A DNA stretch of 64,000 nucleotides, from positions 54,879 through 118,878 of the forward strand of contig UQPB01000004.1 in NCBI GenBank assembly GCA_900542835.1, given 5' to 3'. The notes beneath the pieces are model-generated. The model did not search any database, had not been told where the DNA came from, and saw only the letters and a program-made list of their open reading frames with translations. Positions 1 through 7,812 of the stretch are shown piece after piece. The position numbers were made by a program, and so were the translations under genes. How positions within the stretch are numbered: the first letter of the stretch is position 1; every line of letters starts with the position of its first letter. Source of the stretch: an uncultured Pelosinus sp. (GTDB taxonomy: Bacteria; Bacillota; Negativicutes; Sporomusales; Acetonemataceae).

Positions 1-1989
1 TGACGAAGGCCCGTTATTGATTACTTTGGTGTGGAATTGCGCTTGAGGAAATTCACTTGTCAATAGCGCCTGGTATTTTCCTTGCAGTTCGTCACGGGAT
101 TTTGCGTCTTTAGCGACAATAATAAATTCGGAAAAATTTGGCTTGTAGGCTGTCGGGTCAAAGCTCAGCACAAAACGGGGCGCGCCTTCGCCTACATGGT
201 AGGTGTAATAAGAAATTTGCGGATCGTCTGCTAATTTTTGTGCAAACTGACGGGCAACGGCATCAGTTTGTTTGATGGACGATCCCTCCGGCAGTTCCAG
301 TTGAACGATCAGTTCCGGCCGGGTGGAAGCAGGGAAAAATTGTTGCTTTACCAGCCCCAGTAAGCCAATTGCGGCCACAAAAGCGGCTGCAGTAGCAAGC
401 AATACGGTTTTCTTGTGGGTCAGGCACCAGACCAAGAGCCGGCGGAATTTTTGATAAAATTTTGTATCATAAGGATTGTGCTCTGTTTCACCGTCGCCCT
501 TCGGTTTAATTTTGATAAACAAATAACCTAATAGCGGCGTAGCGGTTCCGGCGACCAGCCAGGAGATGAGCAAAGCGATGGTGACAACCATAAAAATGCT
601 GGCGCAGTATTCCGACGCAGTTCCGGCGGCGAAGCCAACAGGAATAAAACCGGCGCAGGTTACCAGTTCGCCGGTTAGACGGGGATAGGCTGTGGATGTA
701 TAAGCGAAGCAGGCGGCATCAAATCGGCTCCAGCCTTGTTCCATCTTAACGACCATTGCCTCAATGGTAATAATGGCGTCGTCCACTAATAACCCCAACG
801 CGATAATGAGCGCGCCCAGGGAAATCCGCTGTAAGTCAATGCCAAACAAATTCATAAAGGTGAATACGATCGCAATAACCAGCGGAATGCATAACGCCAC
901 AATGATGCCGGAACGTACTCCCAGACTGATAAAGCTGACAATCAGGACAATGACGATGGCTTCAAACAATGACTTTACAAATTCATCAATCGAAGTTTCC
1001 ACAACCTTGGGCTGATTAACCGTCTGGTGAATTTCCAGCCCGGCGGGCAGTTCTTTTTTTATCTGCGCGATTGTTTTCTCAATGTTCTCTCCTAAAACGA
1101 GCACATTGCCACCCGGTTCCATTGCCAGCGAAATACCGATGCCAGGCTCTCCGTTATAATAAAATCTGGGGTCGGAGGGCTCGCTATACGAACGGGTAAT
1201 GGCAGCGATATCACCTAGACGGAAGGATCGGCCATTGGCCTGAAGCGGTGTATTCTGGATATCCTCTAGGGATTCAAACATGCCGGTAATCCGTAGATGA
1301 ATATTATCGGTTGACGTTTCCAGCATGCCGGATGCGGTCATGGCGTTTTGCGCTTGCAGTGTGGCGGCAATTAATCCGGGGTCGATGCCTAATTGCGCCA
1401 GCTTGGTATTTTCAATTTCAATGTAAATTTTTTCGGTTTGTACTCCCAGCAGATTCACTTTTTTTACACTGGGAACCCCTAGTAGAATCCGCCGGATTCT
1501 TTCCGCTTTTGCGCGCATATCTTCATAGGTATAGCCATCGCCGGTCAGAGCAAACACTACGCCGTACACCTCATCAAACCGGTCGTTAAACTGCGGCGCG
1601 GCGACTCCGGCAGGCAAGGCAGCGGTTATATCGCTGACCATATTGCGGACTTCCAGCCATTTGCCGCGCACATCCTTTTGCAGGACCGTATCTTTTAGAT
1701 GAACGTAGATTACCGTGCTTCCCGGAGTGGAGTAGCTTTTGAGATAATCAAGGCCTGGTAGATCCTGCAGTTTCTTTTCTATCTTGTCGGTAACCTGCTC
1801 TTCCATCTGCTTGGCGGTAGCTCCCGGCCAGGCAGCGCTGACAATCATCTGTTTGATGGTGAAATCCGGATCCTCCATGCGGCCAAGATTTTGATAAGAG
1901 AAGACGCCTGCGGCGAAAAAGAGGGCAATAAAAAAATAAATAAACTGTTTATGATTGAGAGACCACTCAGTCAGGTTGAATCCTTTCAT
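1..1989 (-). CDS. RND-family efflux permease (C-terminus outside window)
   Basis: Inner-membrane proton-driven pump subunit of a tripartite RND exporter. The frame is open from an ATG at 1989 to the window edge, so 663 codons are visible of the roughly 1,000-1,050 usual; the rest lies outside, so this is not a real truncation. The first transmembrane helix is near residues 15-32, then a porter-domain segment with GRMEDPDF. A cluster of helices begins near residue 335, with the paired acidic residues of the proton relay in GLLVDDAI (about residue 403). The start overlaps the adaptor stop as ATGA, so the two are translationally coupled. The family call is firm; the substrate is unknown. It is less AcrB-like than the second pump at 15124. 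Confidence 0.93.
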   Translation of the reverse strand, partial: MKGFNLTEWSLNHKQFIYFFIALFFAAGVFSYQNLGRMEDPDFTIKQMIVSAAWPGATAKQMEEQVTDKIEKKLQDLPGLDYLKSYSTPGSTVIYVHLKDTVLQKDVRGKWLEVRNMVSDITAALPAGVAAPQFNDRFDEVYGVVFALTGDGYTYEDMRAKAERIRRILLGVPSVKKVNLLGVQTEKIYIEIENTKLAQLGIDPGLIAATLQAQNAMTASGMLETSTDNIHLRITGMFESLEDIQNTPLQANGRSFRLGDIAAITRSYSEPSDPRFYYNGEPGIGISLAMEPGGNVLVLGENIEKTIAQIKKELPAGLEIHQTVNQPKVVETSIDEFVKSLFEAIVIVLIVSFISLGVRSGIIVALCIPLVIAIVFTFMNLFGIDLQRISLGALIIALGLLVDDAIITIEAMVVKMEQGWSRFDAACFAYTSTAYPRLTGELVTCAGFIPVGFAAGTASEYCASIFMVVTIALLISWLVAGTATPLLGYLFIKIKPKGDGETEHNPYDTKFYQKFRRLLVWCLTHKKTVLLATAAAFVAAIGLLGLVKQQFFPASTRPELIVQLELPEGSSIKQTDAVARQFAQKLADDPQISYYTYHVGEGAPRFVLSFDPTAYKPNFSEFIIVAKDAKSRDELQGKYQALLTSEFPQAQFHTKVINNGPSS

Positions 1990-3119
1990 AGCGTTTCACC
2001 GTCCAGACTCACCTGTTGTCCCTCGGTCAGCTTATGTACTCCGGCGACGACAATTCGTTCACCCTGGCGGAGGCCGCTTGTTACCTGGACGGTATTGTCC
2101 CCTCCATAATTGCCGGTCTGAATAGCGCGCAAAGTTACGGTCTTATCAGATGTTACTATCCAAACTCCAGGGGTAGCATTGGCGGTCTGATAAACAGCCG
2201 TTACAGGAATGCTGATGGCTGACCAGACCGTGTTGTTGTCGGCCACGGCTACCGCGGCGGTCATACCTAGTTTTATTTCCGGCGGCGGTGTAGTTAAAGT
2301 GACGCGAACTTTAAAGGTACGGGTGGCCGGGTCGGCCGCCGGTGAAATTTCTCTTATCCGGCCGTCAGTCGTCGTCTGGCGCAGGGCCCAGAAAGAAATC
2401 TGGATCTTCGCCGCGTTACGCAATTCCTCAATCCGGTTTTCCGGCACGCTGATTTCTACCTCCCGTTCGCCATCCTGAACAACGGTTGCGACGACCTGAC
2501 CGGCGTTGACAACCTGGCCGATTTCAGCGGTAATAGCTGATACAATACCGCCCTTATCAGCCTTTAGCAGTGTATAATCCAATTGGTTTGCTCCCTGCTC
2601 ATACTGGGCCCGGGCCTGTCGGACGCCGGCAGCTGCCACATGGTAAGCGTTGACGTACTGATCGTACAGCGAATGGCTGATCGCGCCGCCTTCCAATAAT
2701 TCGCGGTAGCGTTTGAGGTTGCTTTCCGCCAGCTGAAGCTGCGATTCAGCTGAGGCTACCTGAGCGGAATAATTATTTACCGTTTGCAGGACATCCTTGG
2801 CGTCGATTTGCATAAGGACTTCACCGGCTTGGACGGTGCTGCCCAATTGTACGTTCCGCCTTACGATCTTTCCGTTTACCTGAAAGGCGAGCTGACTTTC
2901 ATAGCGTCCGCGCACTTCGCCGGAGTAGGTATAGTTCCGGGATGAACTGGCGGTGTTGATGATGGCGGTACGTACTACCGGAATCTCGTTAACAACGGCC
3001 TGCTGCTGGTTGTGGTTCTTTAAGATCAAGCCTCCGAGCAGGCCAAGGCCTGCAATTGCGGCTAAAGCAAAGCATAGCTTTTTCTTCGGGACAGCGGTTG
3101 TCCAAGCGGGTATATACAT
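1986..3119 (-). CDS. RND periplasmic adaptor (membrane fusion protein, HlyD/AcrA type)
   Basis: Bridges the RND permease to an outer-membrane channel. About 377 residues: a hydrophobic N-terminal anchor (about residues 13-33) with no lipobox cysteine, a lipoyl/barrel-sandwich half (LAFQVNGKIVRRNVQLGSTVQAGEVL), a coiled-coil hairpin (about residues 110-165), the second lipoyl half and beta-barrel domains. A longer frame reaches 3158, but AAAGGAG lies 7 nt before the ATG at 3119, so I use that start. It is first in the operon and overlaps the permease by 4 nt. Upstream are a 12-bp inverted repeat, a terminator-like hairpin and a TetR-type operator, so expression is probably regulated at more than one step. 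Confidence 0.93.
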   Translation of the reverse strand: MYIPAWTTAVPKKKLCFALAAIAGLGLLGGLILKNHNQQQAVVNEIPVVRTAIINTASSSRNYTYSGEVRGRYESQLAFQVNGKIVRRNVQLGSTVQAGEVLMQIDAKDVLQTVNNYSAQVASAESQLQLAESNLKRYRELLEGGAISHSLYDQYVNAYHVAAAGVRQARAQYEQGANQLDYTLLKADKGGIVSAITAEIGQVVNAGQVVATVVQDGEREVEISVPENRIEELRNAAKIQISFWALRQTTTDGRIREISPAADPATRTFKVRVTLTTPPPEIKLGMTAAVAVADNNTVWSAISIPVTAVYQTANATPGVWIVTSDKTVTLRAIQTGNYGGDNTVQVTSGLRQGERIVVAGVHKLTEGQQVSLDGETL

Positions 3120-3160
3120 AGTTTCACTCCTTTGTTTAATGGTGTTTGACAGTACCAAGA

Positions 3161-3194
3161 GGCTAATTAATTGAATTTGTTTAATTAATTAGCC
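3161..3194. repeat. Perfect 12-bp inverted repeat before the adaptor gene
   Basis: GGCTAATTAATT (3161-3172) and its exact reverse complement (3183-3194) are separated by 10 nt. It sits about 40 nt upstream of the adaptor start, right after a terminator-like hairpin. It could be a protein operator or an mRNA hairpin in the leader. The sequence differs from the TTTAAA-N4-TTTAAA sites assigned to the TetR protein. Confidence 0.6.
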
Positions 3195-3196
3195 TG

Positions 3197-3231
3197 AAAA
3201 AACCGCTTTGCCCAAATTGCTTGGAAAGCGG
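3197..3231 (-). terminator. Intrinsic terminator or attenuator ahead of the RND operon
   Basis: Read on the minus strand: CCGCTTT plus CCAA pair with TTGG plus AAAGCGG around short loops, followed by six T. It lies between the putative TetR-controlled promoter region and the adaptor gene, so it would stop leader transcripts before the pump genes. It resembles the tetR terminator at 3430-3465 in stem and tail, suggesting a local duplication. Confidence 0.6.
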
Positions 3232-3293
3232 GAGATCCAGGTAGATTTAAGCTTTAATTGCTATCTGTGAATAAACGACCAGACCGTATCCCC

Positions 3294-3356
3294 TCAGGGA
3301 GCGTTTCTCTGAACGCTAACCATGAGCTCCTGGTGGACTAAGTAAAAGTGAGACAT
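3294..3356 (-). CDS. Possible 20-residue leader peptide
   Basis: A minus-strand frame ATG..TGA encodes MSHFYLVHQELMVSVQRNAP. AAAGGAAG (3366-3373) lies 9 nt upstream as a plausible SD. Its 3' end overlaps a short hairpin, AGCGTT/AACGCT, and the terminator-like hairpin 3197-3231 follows. The arrangement of SD, mini-ORF and terminator before efflux genes recalls translational attenuation, but an ORF this short can arise by chance. No family match is claimed. Confidence 0.25.
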   Translation of the reverse strand: MSHFYLVHQELMVSVQRNAP

Positions 3357-3400
3357 GTTTTGCTGCTTCCTTTCCGGGGCTAAAATTATTGGTTGCTTTA

Positions 3401-3422
3401 TTATTTAAATACGTTTAAATAA
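3401..3422. promoter_or_regulatory. TetR-type operator, copy 1 (pump side)
   Basis: TTATTTAAA and TTTAAATAA form a perfect 9-bp dyad with a 4-nt spacer. The core TTTAAA-N4-TTTAAA (3404-3419) recurs at 4138-4153 before tetR. It lies upstream of the RND genes and downstream of tetR, where a repressor could control the pump operon. Confidence 0.6.
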
Positions 3423-3429
3423 CTGGCCG

Positions 3430-3465
3430 AAAAAACCGCTCCAGTTAAAATTATCTGGAAAGCGG
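3430..3465 (-). terminator. Terminator of the tetR gene
   Basis: Minus strand: CCGCT, then CCAG pairing with CTGG, then AGCGG, followed by six T. It begins about 40 nt after the tetR stop codon. Confidence 0.75.
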
Positions 3466-3503
3466 GTGTGTTTAAAAATGCTGCGATATGTAGTTGCAGT
3501 ACG

Positions 3504-4118
3504 CTACAGTAAGATATGGATACTTCCTGTTTGCACACCGACAGCCTGCTCGACAAGAGCTTCCGCCATCCGTAGACGTAGCGCCATAAGTTCTTCAGAC
3601 AACTTCTCATACAGGGCGTCGATCAAAAATTCTATAATCAGCATGATAAAACTTAAAGCAGTCTGAGGATGGAGAACATTAAAGTCGTGACGGCTTTTAC
3701 CCTCCTCAATGATCGCCAGTCCCAAAGGTGTGAGCATGAGCGTGACACCGCGGGACAGTTTGTTTTTTATATGCAAATTCTGCTCATGGTACAGCGTATG
3801 GAGCAGTACTTCGCCATGAGCGCGGACATTTTTAATGACAGTGCTGATCATAAATCCCAGCTTATCGGCCGGCGCGGCAGGAGAATATGTCATTTCTTTA
3901 ATTTCAGCAAGGAAAAACGCGACTTGCCGGTTAAGCAACGCCTCCAAGATTTCCTCTTTTGATTTAAAATAGTAGTAGAACATGCCTTGGGTAACGCCCA
4001 TCCCTTTGGCGATGTCACTGACTGTTGTGCCAAAATAGCCTTTAACAGTAAATAAGTGTTCCGCCGTATCTAAAATTTCGGTAATGCGTATTTGGGGATC
4101 TTGAGACGGTCTGGCCAT
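3504..4118 (-). CDS. TetR/AcrR-family transcriptional repressor
   Basis: A 204-residue regulator. The N-terminal helix-turn-helix (about residues 10-56) has the family signature: VKGYFGTTVSDIAKGMGV, then FYYYFKSKEEIL. The rest is an all-helical ligand-binding/dimerisation domain. GAGGTGG 7 nt before the ATG supports the start. A TTTAAA-N4-TTTAAA site lies 20 nt upstream and a second lies after the gene, ahead of the RND operon, which suggests autoregulation plus repression of the pump (inference). The inducer is unknown. The gene has its own terminator, so it is probably not cotranscribed with the pump by default. Confidence 0.92.
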   Translation of the reverse strand: MARPSQDPQIRITEILDTAEHLFTVKGYFGTTVSDIAKGMGVTQGMFYYYFKSKEEILEALLNRQVAFFLAEIKEMTYSPAAPADKLGFMISTVIKNVRAHGEVLLHTLYHEQNLHIKNKLSRGVTLMLTPLGLAIIEEGKSRHDFNVLHPQTALSFIMLIIEFLIDALYEKLSEELMALRLRMAEALVEQAVGVQTGSIHILL

Positions 4119-4137
4119 CCTATACCACCTCGAATAG

Positions 4138-4153
4138 TTTAAATGTGTTTAAA
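4138..4153. promoter_or_regulatory. TetR-type operator, copy 2 (tetR side)
   Basis: TTTAAATGTGTTTAAA repeats the TTTAAA-N4-TTTAAA pattern of copy 1 and lies immediately upstream of the tetR SD. It is consistent with autorepression. Confidence 0.55.
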
Positions 4154-4278
4154 TTATAAATCCTGTTACTGTATTTTTCAAGGGCGATTTTTCCAGCAGT
4201 ATTGAATACCGCCAGAGGGACGGCGTAATGCCGGGCGGTTAATGCTACAGTTCGTTCAACTCGCCCGTATTTAAACGA

Positions 4279-4317
4279 ACTGTCTGCTTCTCGTCAAGCT
4301 TTTGGTTTTTGGACAGT
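4279..4317. other. Long-loop hairpin in the tetR-arsR gap
   Basis: ACTGTC (4279-4284) can pair with GACAGT (4312-4317). The loop contains TCTCGTCAAGCTT, close to the core TCTCGTCAGCTT of the repeated element at 24713 and 60048. It may be a degenerate third copy or chance. The rest of the 4154-4355 gap shows only a short GC-rich stem near 4210-4240. Confidence 0.25.
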
Positions 4318-4355
4318 CTGGTTGCGGGTGCGGGTCTTTGGCCTTGCCGGTTAAG

Positions 4356-4399
4356 TTGACAAGCTTCAGAATACGCGCTATTATGATTCAAATAATCAT
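4356..4399 (+). promoter_or_regulatory. Sigma-A promoter with overlapping ArsR-type operator
   Basis: TTGACA (4356-4361), 17-nt spacer, TATTAT (4379-4384). The perfect dyad ATGATT-N5-AATCAT (4383-4399) overlaps the -10 and start site, as in operators of SmtB/ArsR metal sensors. It drives the arsR-type gene at 4447. Confidence 0.75.
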
Positions 4400-4446
4400 C
4401 TTAATTGCGAGTGGTTGGTATTAGGAGTTTTCCGGGGAGTGAGTAT

Positions 4447-4812
4447 ATGCAAGAGATAAAGATGCCGCATGATCACGGTCATCATATTGAAAAGGCACTG
4501 GAGAAAATGCCGAATGCCGACCGGATTGCGGAAGCCGCTGCCGCTTTTCAGCAGCTTGGCGACAGTTCGCGGCTGCGGATTCTGTGGCTGCTTTGCCACT
4601 GCGAGGAATGTGTCAGCAATATCGCGGCCGCCGTTAATATGAGCGGGCCGGCTGTGTCCCATCATCTGCGGAATTTGAAGCAGCACGGGCTTGTCAGCAG
4701 CAGGCGGATCGGCAAGGAAGTTCATTATACGCTGGCCGACAACCAGAAAGCGAGTTTAATTCATCAAATGATCGACGATTTTTTTCTTTTGTGCTGTCCG
4801 AATCTGCGCTAG
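4447..4812 (+). CDS. ArsR/SmtB-family metal-sensing repressor
   Basis: A 121-residue winged-helix protein. An upstream in-frame TTG exists, but GGGGAG 7 nt before the ATG at 4447 decides the start. The N-terminus is histidine-rich (MPHDHGHH). The segment CHCEECVSNIA falls where CadC/ArsR-type sensors carry their alpha-3 metal-site cysteines, and the C-terminus adds another Cys pair (LLCCPNLR). GPAVSHHLRNLKQHGLV is the recognition helix. Neighbours (HMA protein, P1B ATPase) and operator-like dyads at both promoters suggest it derepresses Zn/Cd/Pb export when metal binds. Which metal it senses cannot be read from sequence. Confidence 0.92.
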   Translation: MQEIKMPHDHGHHIEKALEKMPNADRIAEAAAAFQQLGDSSRLRILWLLCHCEECVSNIAAAVNMSGPAVSHHLRNLKQHGLVSSRRIGKEVHYTLADNQKASLIHQMIDDFFLLCCPNLR

Positions 4813-4918
4813 CAGCCCGTCAGGCCTAATGTATGAAAACTGGCGGGAGCTATTTTCACCGTTTTAAGTCTGATGGGGTATTGGTGCTGCGCAGCACATG
4901 CCGGTCAGCGCCTCTTTC

Positions 4919-4970
4919 GCAGCCATTGCAGCCGATTAGCATCGGTTGCAATGGCTGCGTCTGCGTTTTT
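4919..4970 (+). terminator. Strong terminator after the arsR-type gene
   Basis: A 12-bp arm (GCAGCCATTGCA) and a 5-bp arm (CCGAT) pair perfectly with their complements across a 1-nt mismatch, with a 4-nt loop; GTCTGCGTTTTT follows. It separates the regulator from the HMA/ATPase genes, which have their own promoter. Confidence 0.75.
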
Positions 4971-4990
4971 AGCAAATCGCACTTTGGCTA

Positions 4991-5050
4991 TTGACATTGG
5001 CGTAAATGGCGCTTATACTTACTTACATAAACGATTAAATGATTGCTTAT
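4991..5050 (+). promoter_or_regulatory. Sigma-A promoter and imperfect operator before the HMA gene
   Basis: TTGACA (4991-4996), 17-nt spacer, TATACT (5014-5019). An imperfect ATAA...TTAT dyad (5027-5050) containing GATTAAATGATT lies just downstream and resembles the arsR operator, so the same repressor may act here. Confidence 0.7.
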
Positions 5051-5090
5051 ACGTTGAAACGAATTTGATGAATAGTGGAGGGGCTTTTTG

Positions 5091-5309
5091 ATGAAAAAAA
5101 CGATTAAATTGCAGGGACTGGATTGCGGCCACTGCGCGGCCAAAATTGAGGAAGCCGTGAAGAAGCTTGATGGTGTTACCAGCGCCAGTGTTAATTTTCT
5201 CAACCAAAAGATGGCCCTGGAAGCTCCGGATGAAAGATTTGACGCAATATTAGACGAAGCTAAGAAACTGATTAAAAAAATTGAGCCGGACATCAGTATC
5301 CAAGGCTGA
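5091..5309 (+). CDS. Stand-alone heavy-metal-associated (HMA) domain protein
   Basis: A 72-residue ferredoxin-fold HMA domain. The metal-binding loop GLDCGHC puts the cysteines at residues 12 and 15, and the rest matches a single HMA fold with nothing added. The ATG at 5091 has GTGGAGGGG upstream. The ATPase encoded next lacks the usual N-terminal HMA domain, so this protein probably supplies it in trans, as a cytosolic chaperone or detached metal-binding domain. A perfect stem-loop lies between the two genes. The role is inferred from family and position. Confidence 0.9.
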   Translation: MKKTIKLQGLDCGHCAAKIEEAVKKLDGVTSASVNFLNQKMALEAPDERFDAILDEAKKLIKKIEPDISIQG

Positions 5310-5350
5310 GAAAAGGCCGAAAACAGGAATATGGCCGCCTCAGGCCACTT

Positions 5351-5381
5351 CTACAGCGGCCGGATGCTCCGGCCGCTGTAG
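5351..5381 (+). repeat. Perfect 14-bp stem-loop between the HMA and ATPase genes
   Basis: CTACAGCGGCCGGA, a 3-nt loop, then the exact complement. No T-run follows, so it is unlikely to terminate efficiently. It could stabilise the upstream message or set the HMA:ATPase ratio. Confidence 0.65.
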
Positions 5382-5401
5382 GCTAAAAGGGAGGGAATTT
5401 A

Positions 5402-7315
5402 GTGAGTAAAAAGCATAAGAAGCAACTGCTGCGTATTTTGCTTTCCGCAACAATCAATGTAGTTGCCTTTTTTCTGCCCATTGAAGGGCTCCCGCAGCTA
5501 ATCCTCTATCTGATCAGTTATGCCATTATCGGCAGTGACGTCCTTTGGAAAGCCATTCGCAATATCCGCAGCGGTCAGGTTTTTGATGAAAATTTTTTAA
5601 TGGCGGTGGCTACGATCGGGGCCTTTATCCTGGGCGAATATGAAGAGGGCGTAGCTGTTATGCTGTTTTATCAGGTGGGAGAGCTGTTCCAGTCCTACGC
5701 TGTCAACCGGTCGCGGCGTTCCATTGCCGAGTTGATGGATATCCGACCCGATTACGCCAATATCTGGATGGATGGACAACTGGTTCAGGTTGATCCGGAA
5801 CAAGTAAAAATTGATGATATTATCATCATCAAGCCGGGGGAACGCATTCCTCTTGATGGAATTGTAACCGATGGCTATTCGGCTATTGATACATCGGCGC
5901 TGACCGGGGAATCTGTGCCGCGTGATGTAGAAACCGGCAATGAGGTCATCAGCGGCTGTATTAATCAAACCGGCCGTTTGACGGTAAGAGTGACAAAAGA
6001 GTTCGGCGAGTCCACCGTGGCAAAAATCCTGGACCTGGTGGAAAACTCCAGTAGTAAAAAGGCTAAGGCGGAGAATTTTATTACGAAATTTGCCCGCTAT
6101 TACACGCCTGCCGTGGTCATTTCCGCGGTTTTGCTGGCCATCATCCCACCCGTGGTTACCGGGCAGGATTTCAGCATATGGCTTTTCCGGGCCTTAACCT
6201 TTTTGGTTATCTCCTGCCCCTGCGCCCTGGTGATTTCGGTTCCACTGAGTTTCTTCGGCGGTATCGGCGGCGCATCAAAATGCGGTGTTCTGGTAAAGGG
6301 CAGCAATTATCTGGAGGCCCTGGCCGATGCGGAAGTGGTTGTGTTTGATAAAACTGGCACGCTTACCAAAGGCGCCTTTGCGGTCAGCGAAGTACACGCC
6401 GAGACTCTCGATTCAAATAAGCTGTTGGAACTGGCCGCTTATGCGGAAGACTCCTCCAGCCATCCCATTTCGGTCTCGATAAAAAAAGCCTACGGTAAGG
6501 CGATTGATTCCGGCCGTATTGACACGGTGGAGGAAATTCCCGGCCATGGTATAAAGGCGCGTATTGACGGCATGACCGTTTTGGCTGGCAACAACAGGCT
6601 GATGCAGGCGGAGCAAATTGCTTATGCTGACGGCTCTCCGGCGGGAACGGTTGTTCACCTGGCTGTCGACGGTGTCTATGCAGGCTATATTTTAATCGAA
6701 GATGAGATTAAAGCTGATGCCCGCAAGGCGATTGGCGATTTAAAGGCAGCCGGAATCCGGCAAACTATTATGTTGACAGGTGATGTCGACGCGGTGGGGC
6801 GTAAGGTTGCCGCTGAACTAGGCTTGGATAAAGCGTATACGGAACTGCTGCCTGGCGATAAAGTCGAGCGTGTAGAAGAGTTGATGCGGCAGAAAAGCGC
6901 TCGCGGACAGCTGGTTTTTGTCGGCGACGGTATTAATGACGCGCCGGTACTGGCCCGTGCCGATATTGGCATTGCCATGGGAGGGTTAGGTTCTGATGCG
7001 GCAATTGAAGCGGCGGATGTCGTCATCATGACCGATGAGCCTTCGCAAATTGCCACTGTGATTAAGATTTCCAAGAAGACGTTAGCGATTGTCCGTCAGA
7101 ATATCTGGCTGGCATTAGGCGTTAAATTTGTTGTGCTGGGGCTTGGCGCTGTCGGTTATGCCTCCATGTGGGCGGCGATATTCTCCGATGTCGGCGTTTC
7201 GGTTATTGCCATTCTCAATGCCATGCGTGCCATGTATGTGAAAGATCTGCTGCCGTCTGGCCGGGAAGAGATAGAGAAGAGGTATAGCGCTGCTCCTGTT
7301 CCATCGCCAGATTAA
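5402..7315 (+). CDS. cadA: P1B-type ATPase, Zn/Cd/Pb exporter class
   Basis: A 637-residue heavy-metal ATPase in the inner membrane. It starts directly with membrane helices, with no HMA domain. Key motifs: CPC in the sixth helix (residues 272-274), the phosphorylation site DKTGT (Asp316), SSSHP of the nucleotide domain, and GDGINDAP. Helix 7 reads QNIWLALGVK and helix 8 SDVGVS; the conserved Lys and Asp mark the P1B-2 (Zn/Cd/Pb) group rather than Cu pumps. Start GTG after AGGGAGG. With the ArsR-type sensor and HMA protein it forms a metal-resistance unit. Confidence 0.95.
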   Translation: MSKKHKKQLLRILLSATINVVAFFLPIEGLPQLILYLISYAIIGSDVLWKAIRNIRSGQVFDENFLMAVATIGAFILGEYEEGVAVMLFYQVGELFQSYAVNRSRRSIAELMDIRPDYANIWMDGQLVQVDPEQVKIDDIIIIKPGERIPLDGIVTDGYSAIDTSALTGESVPRDVETGNEVISGCINQTGRLTVRVTKEFGESTVAKILDLVENSSSKKAKAENFITKFARYYTPAVVISAVLLAIIPPVVTGQDFSIWLFRALTFLVISCPCALVISVPLSFFGGIGGASKCGVLVKGSNYLEALADAEVVVFDKTGTLTKGAFAVSEVHAETLDSNKLLELAAYAEDSSSHPISVSIKKAYGKAIDSGRIDTVEEIPGHGIKARIDGMTVLAGNNRLMQAEQIAYADGSPAGTVVHLAVDGVYAGYILIEDEIKADARKAIGDLKAAGIRQTIMLTGDVDAVGRKVAAELGLDKAYTELLPGDKVERVEELMRQKSARGQLVFVGDGINDAPVLARADIGIAMGGLGSDAAIEAADVVIMTDEPSQIATVIKISKKTLAIVRQNIWLALGVKFVVLGLGAVGYASMWAAIFSDVGVSVIAILNAMRAMYVKDLLPSGREEIEKRYSAAPVPSPD

Positions 7316-7441
7316 ACAATTCTTATGTACCTGTGCGTGTTTACCAGCTTTACTATAGTAGCCTTAAGGCCATTGACATATAAGCCGCGTTGGGGGCTGT
7401 ACAGGCTGCTCAGTTGTGAATATCACTCAAAAAAACAAAAT

Positions 7442-7471
7442 TTGACAATTTTCATGTGATCGTAGTAATAT
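7442..7471 (+). promoter_or_regulatory. Promoter of the cobalamin-riboswitch transcript
   Basis: TTGACA (7442-7447), 18-nt spacer, TAATAT (7466-7471). It lies about 15 nt before the riboswitch. Confidence 0.65.
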
Positions 7472-7484
7472 GAATGTACAATCT

Positions 7485-7645
7485 ATTTCACAGGTGCCTG
7501 AGAAGGCTTAATAGGGAAGTCCGGTGAAAAACCGGCGCGGTCCCGCCACTGTAACGGGAAGTAAAGCCATAATTATGCCACTGAGACCTTGTCTTGGGAA
7601 GGTATGGCAGAGCGATGATCCGGAGCCAGGAGAACTGCCTGTGAA
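7485..7645 (+). promoter_or_regulatory. Cobalamin riboswitch (B12 element)
   Basis: Recognised from the core GGGAAgtCCGGTGaAAA..CCGG, GCGGTCCCGCCACTGTAA and the B12 box AGCCAGGAGAACTGCC (7624-7639, one change from consensus), in the canonical order. A terminator follows at 7729-7758. Expected to turn off the downstream BtuF/BtuC genes when adenosylcobalamin is abundant. Confidence 0.95.
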
Positions 7646-7728
7646 TTTATCACCACAAACCCACGGAGCATGGGAGGAGGTGTAATTAATACTGTCCACG
7701 TTGTGGGCAGATGTGTTAATGGTCACTT

Positions 7729-7758
7729 GCCTTTCTTGTTGTGAGGAAGGCTTTTTTT
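7729..7758 (+). terminator. Riboswitch expression-platform terminator
   Basis: GCCTTTCT, a 7-nt loop, AGGAAGGC, then seven T. It lies 54 nt before the btuF start. Upstream CCCACGG/CCACG..GTGGG segments can form competing pairs, as expected of an antiterminator. Confidence 0.8.
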
Positions 7759-7812
7759 GCGCGTCAAACCCGGAGAATTTTATAAACAAAGGAAGCGAGG
7801 CTAGAGGCTGGA

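Noticed and set aside
3232..3400. ykkC/guanidine riboswitch before the efflux genes
   Set aside because: The leader lacks the conserved ykkC core; only a small hairpin and a mini-ORF are seen.
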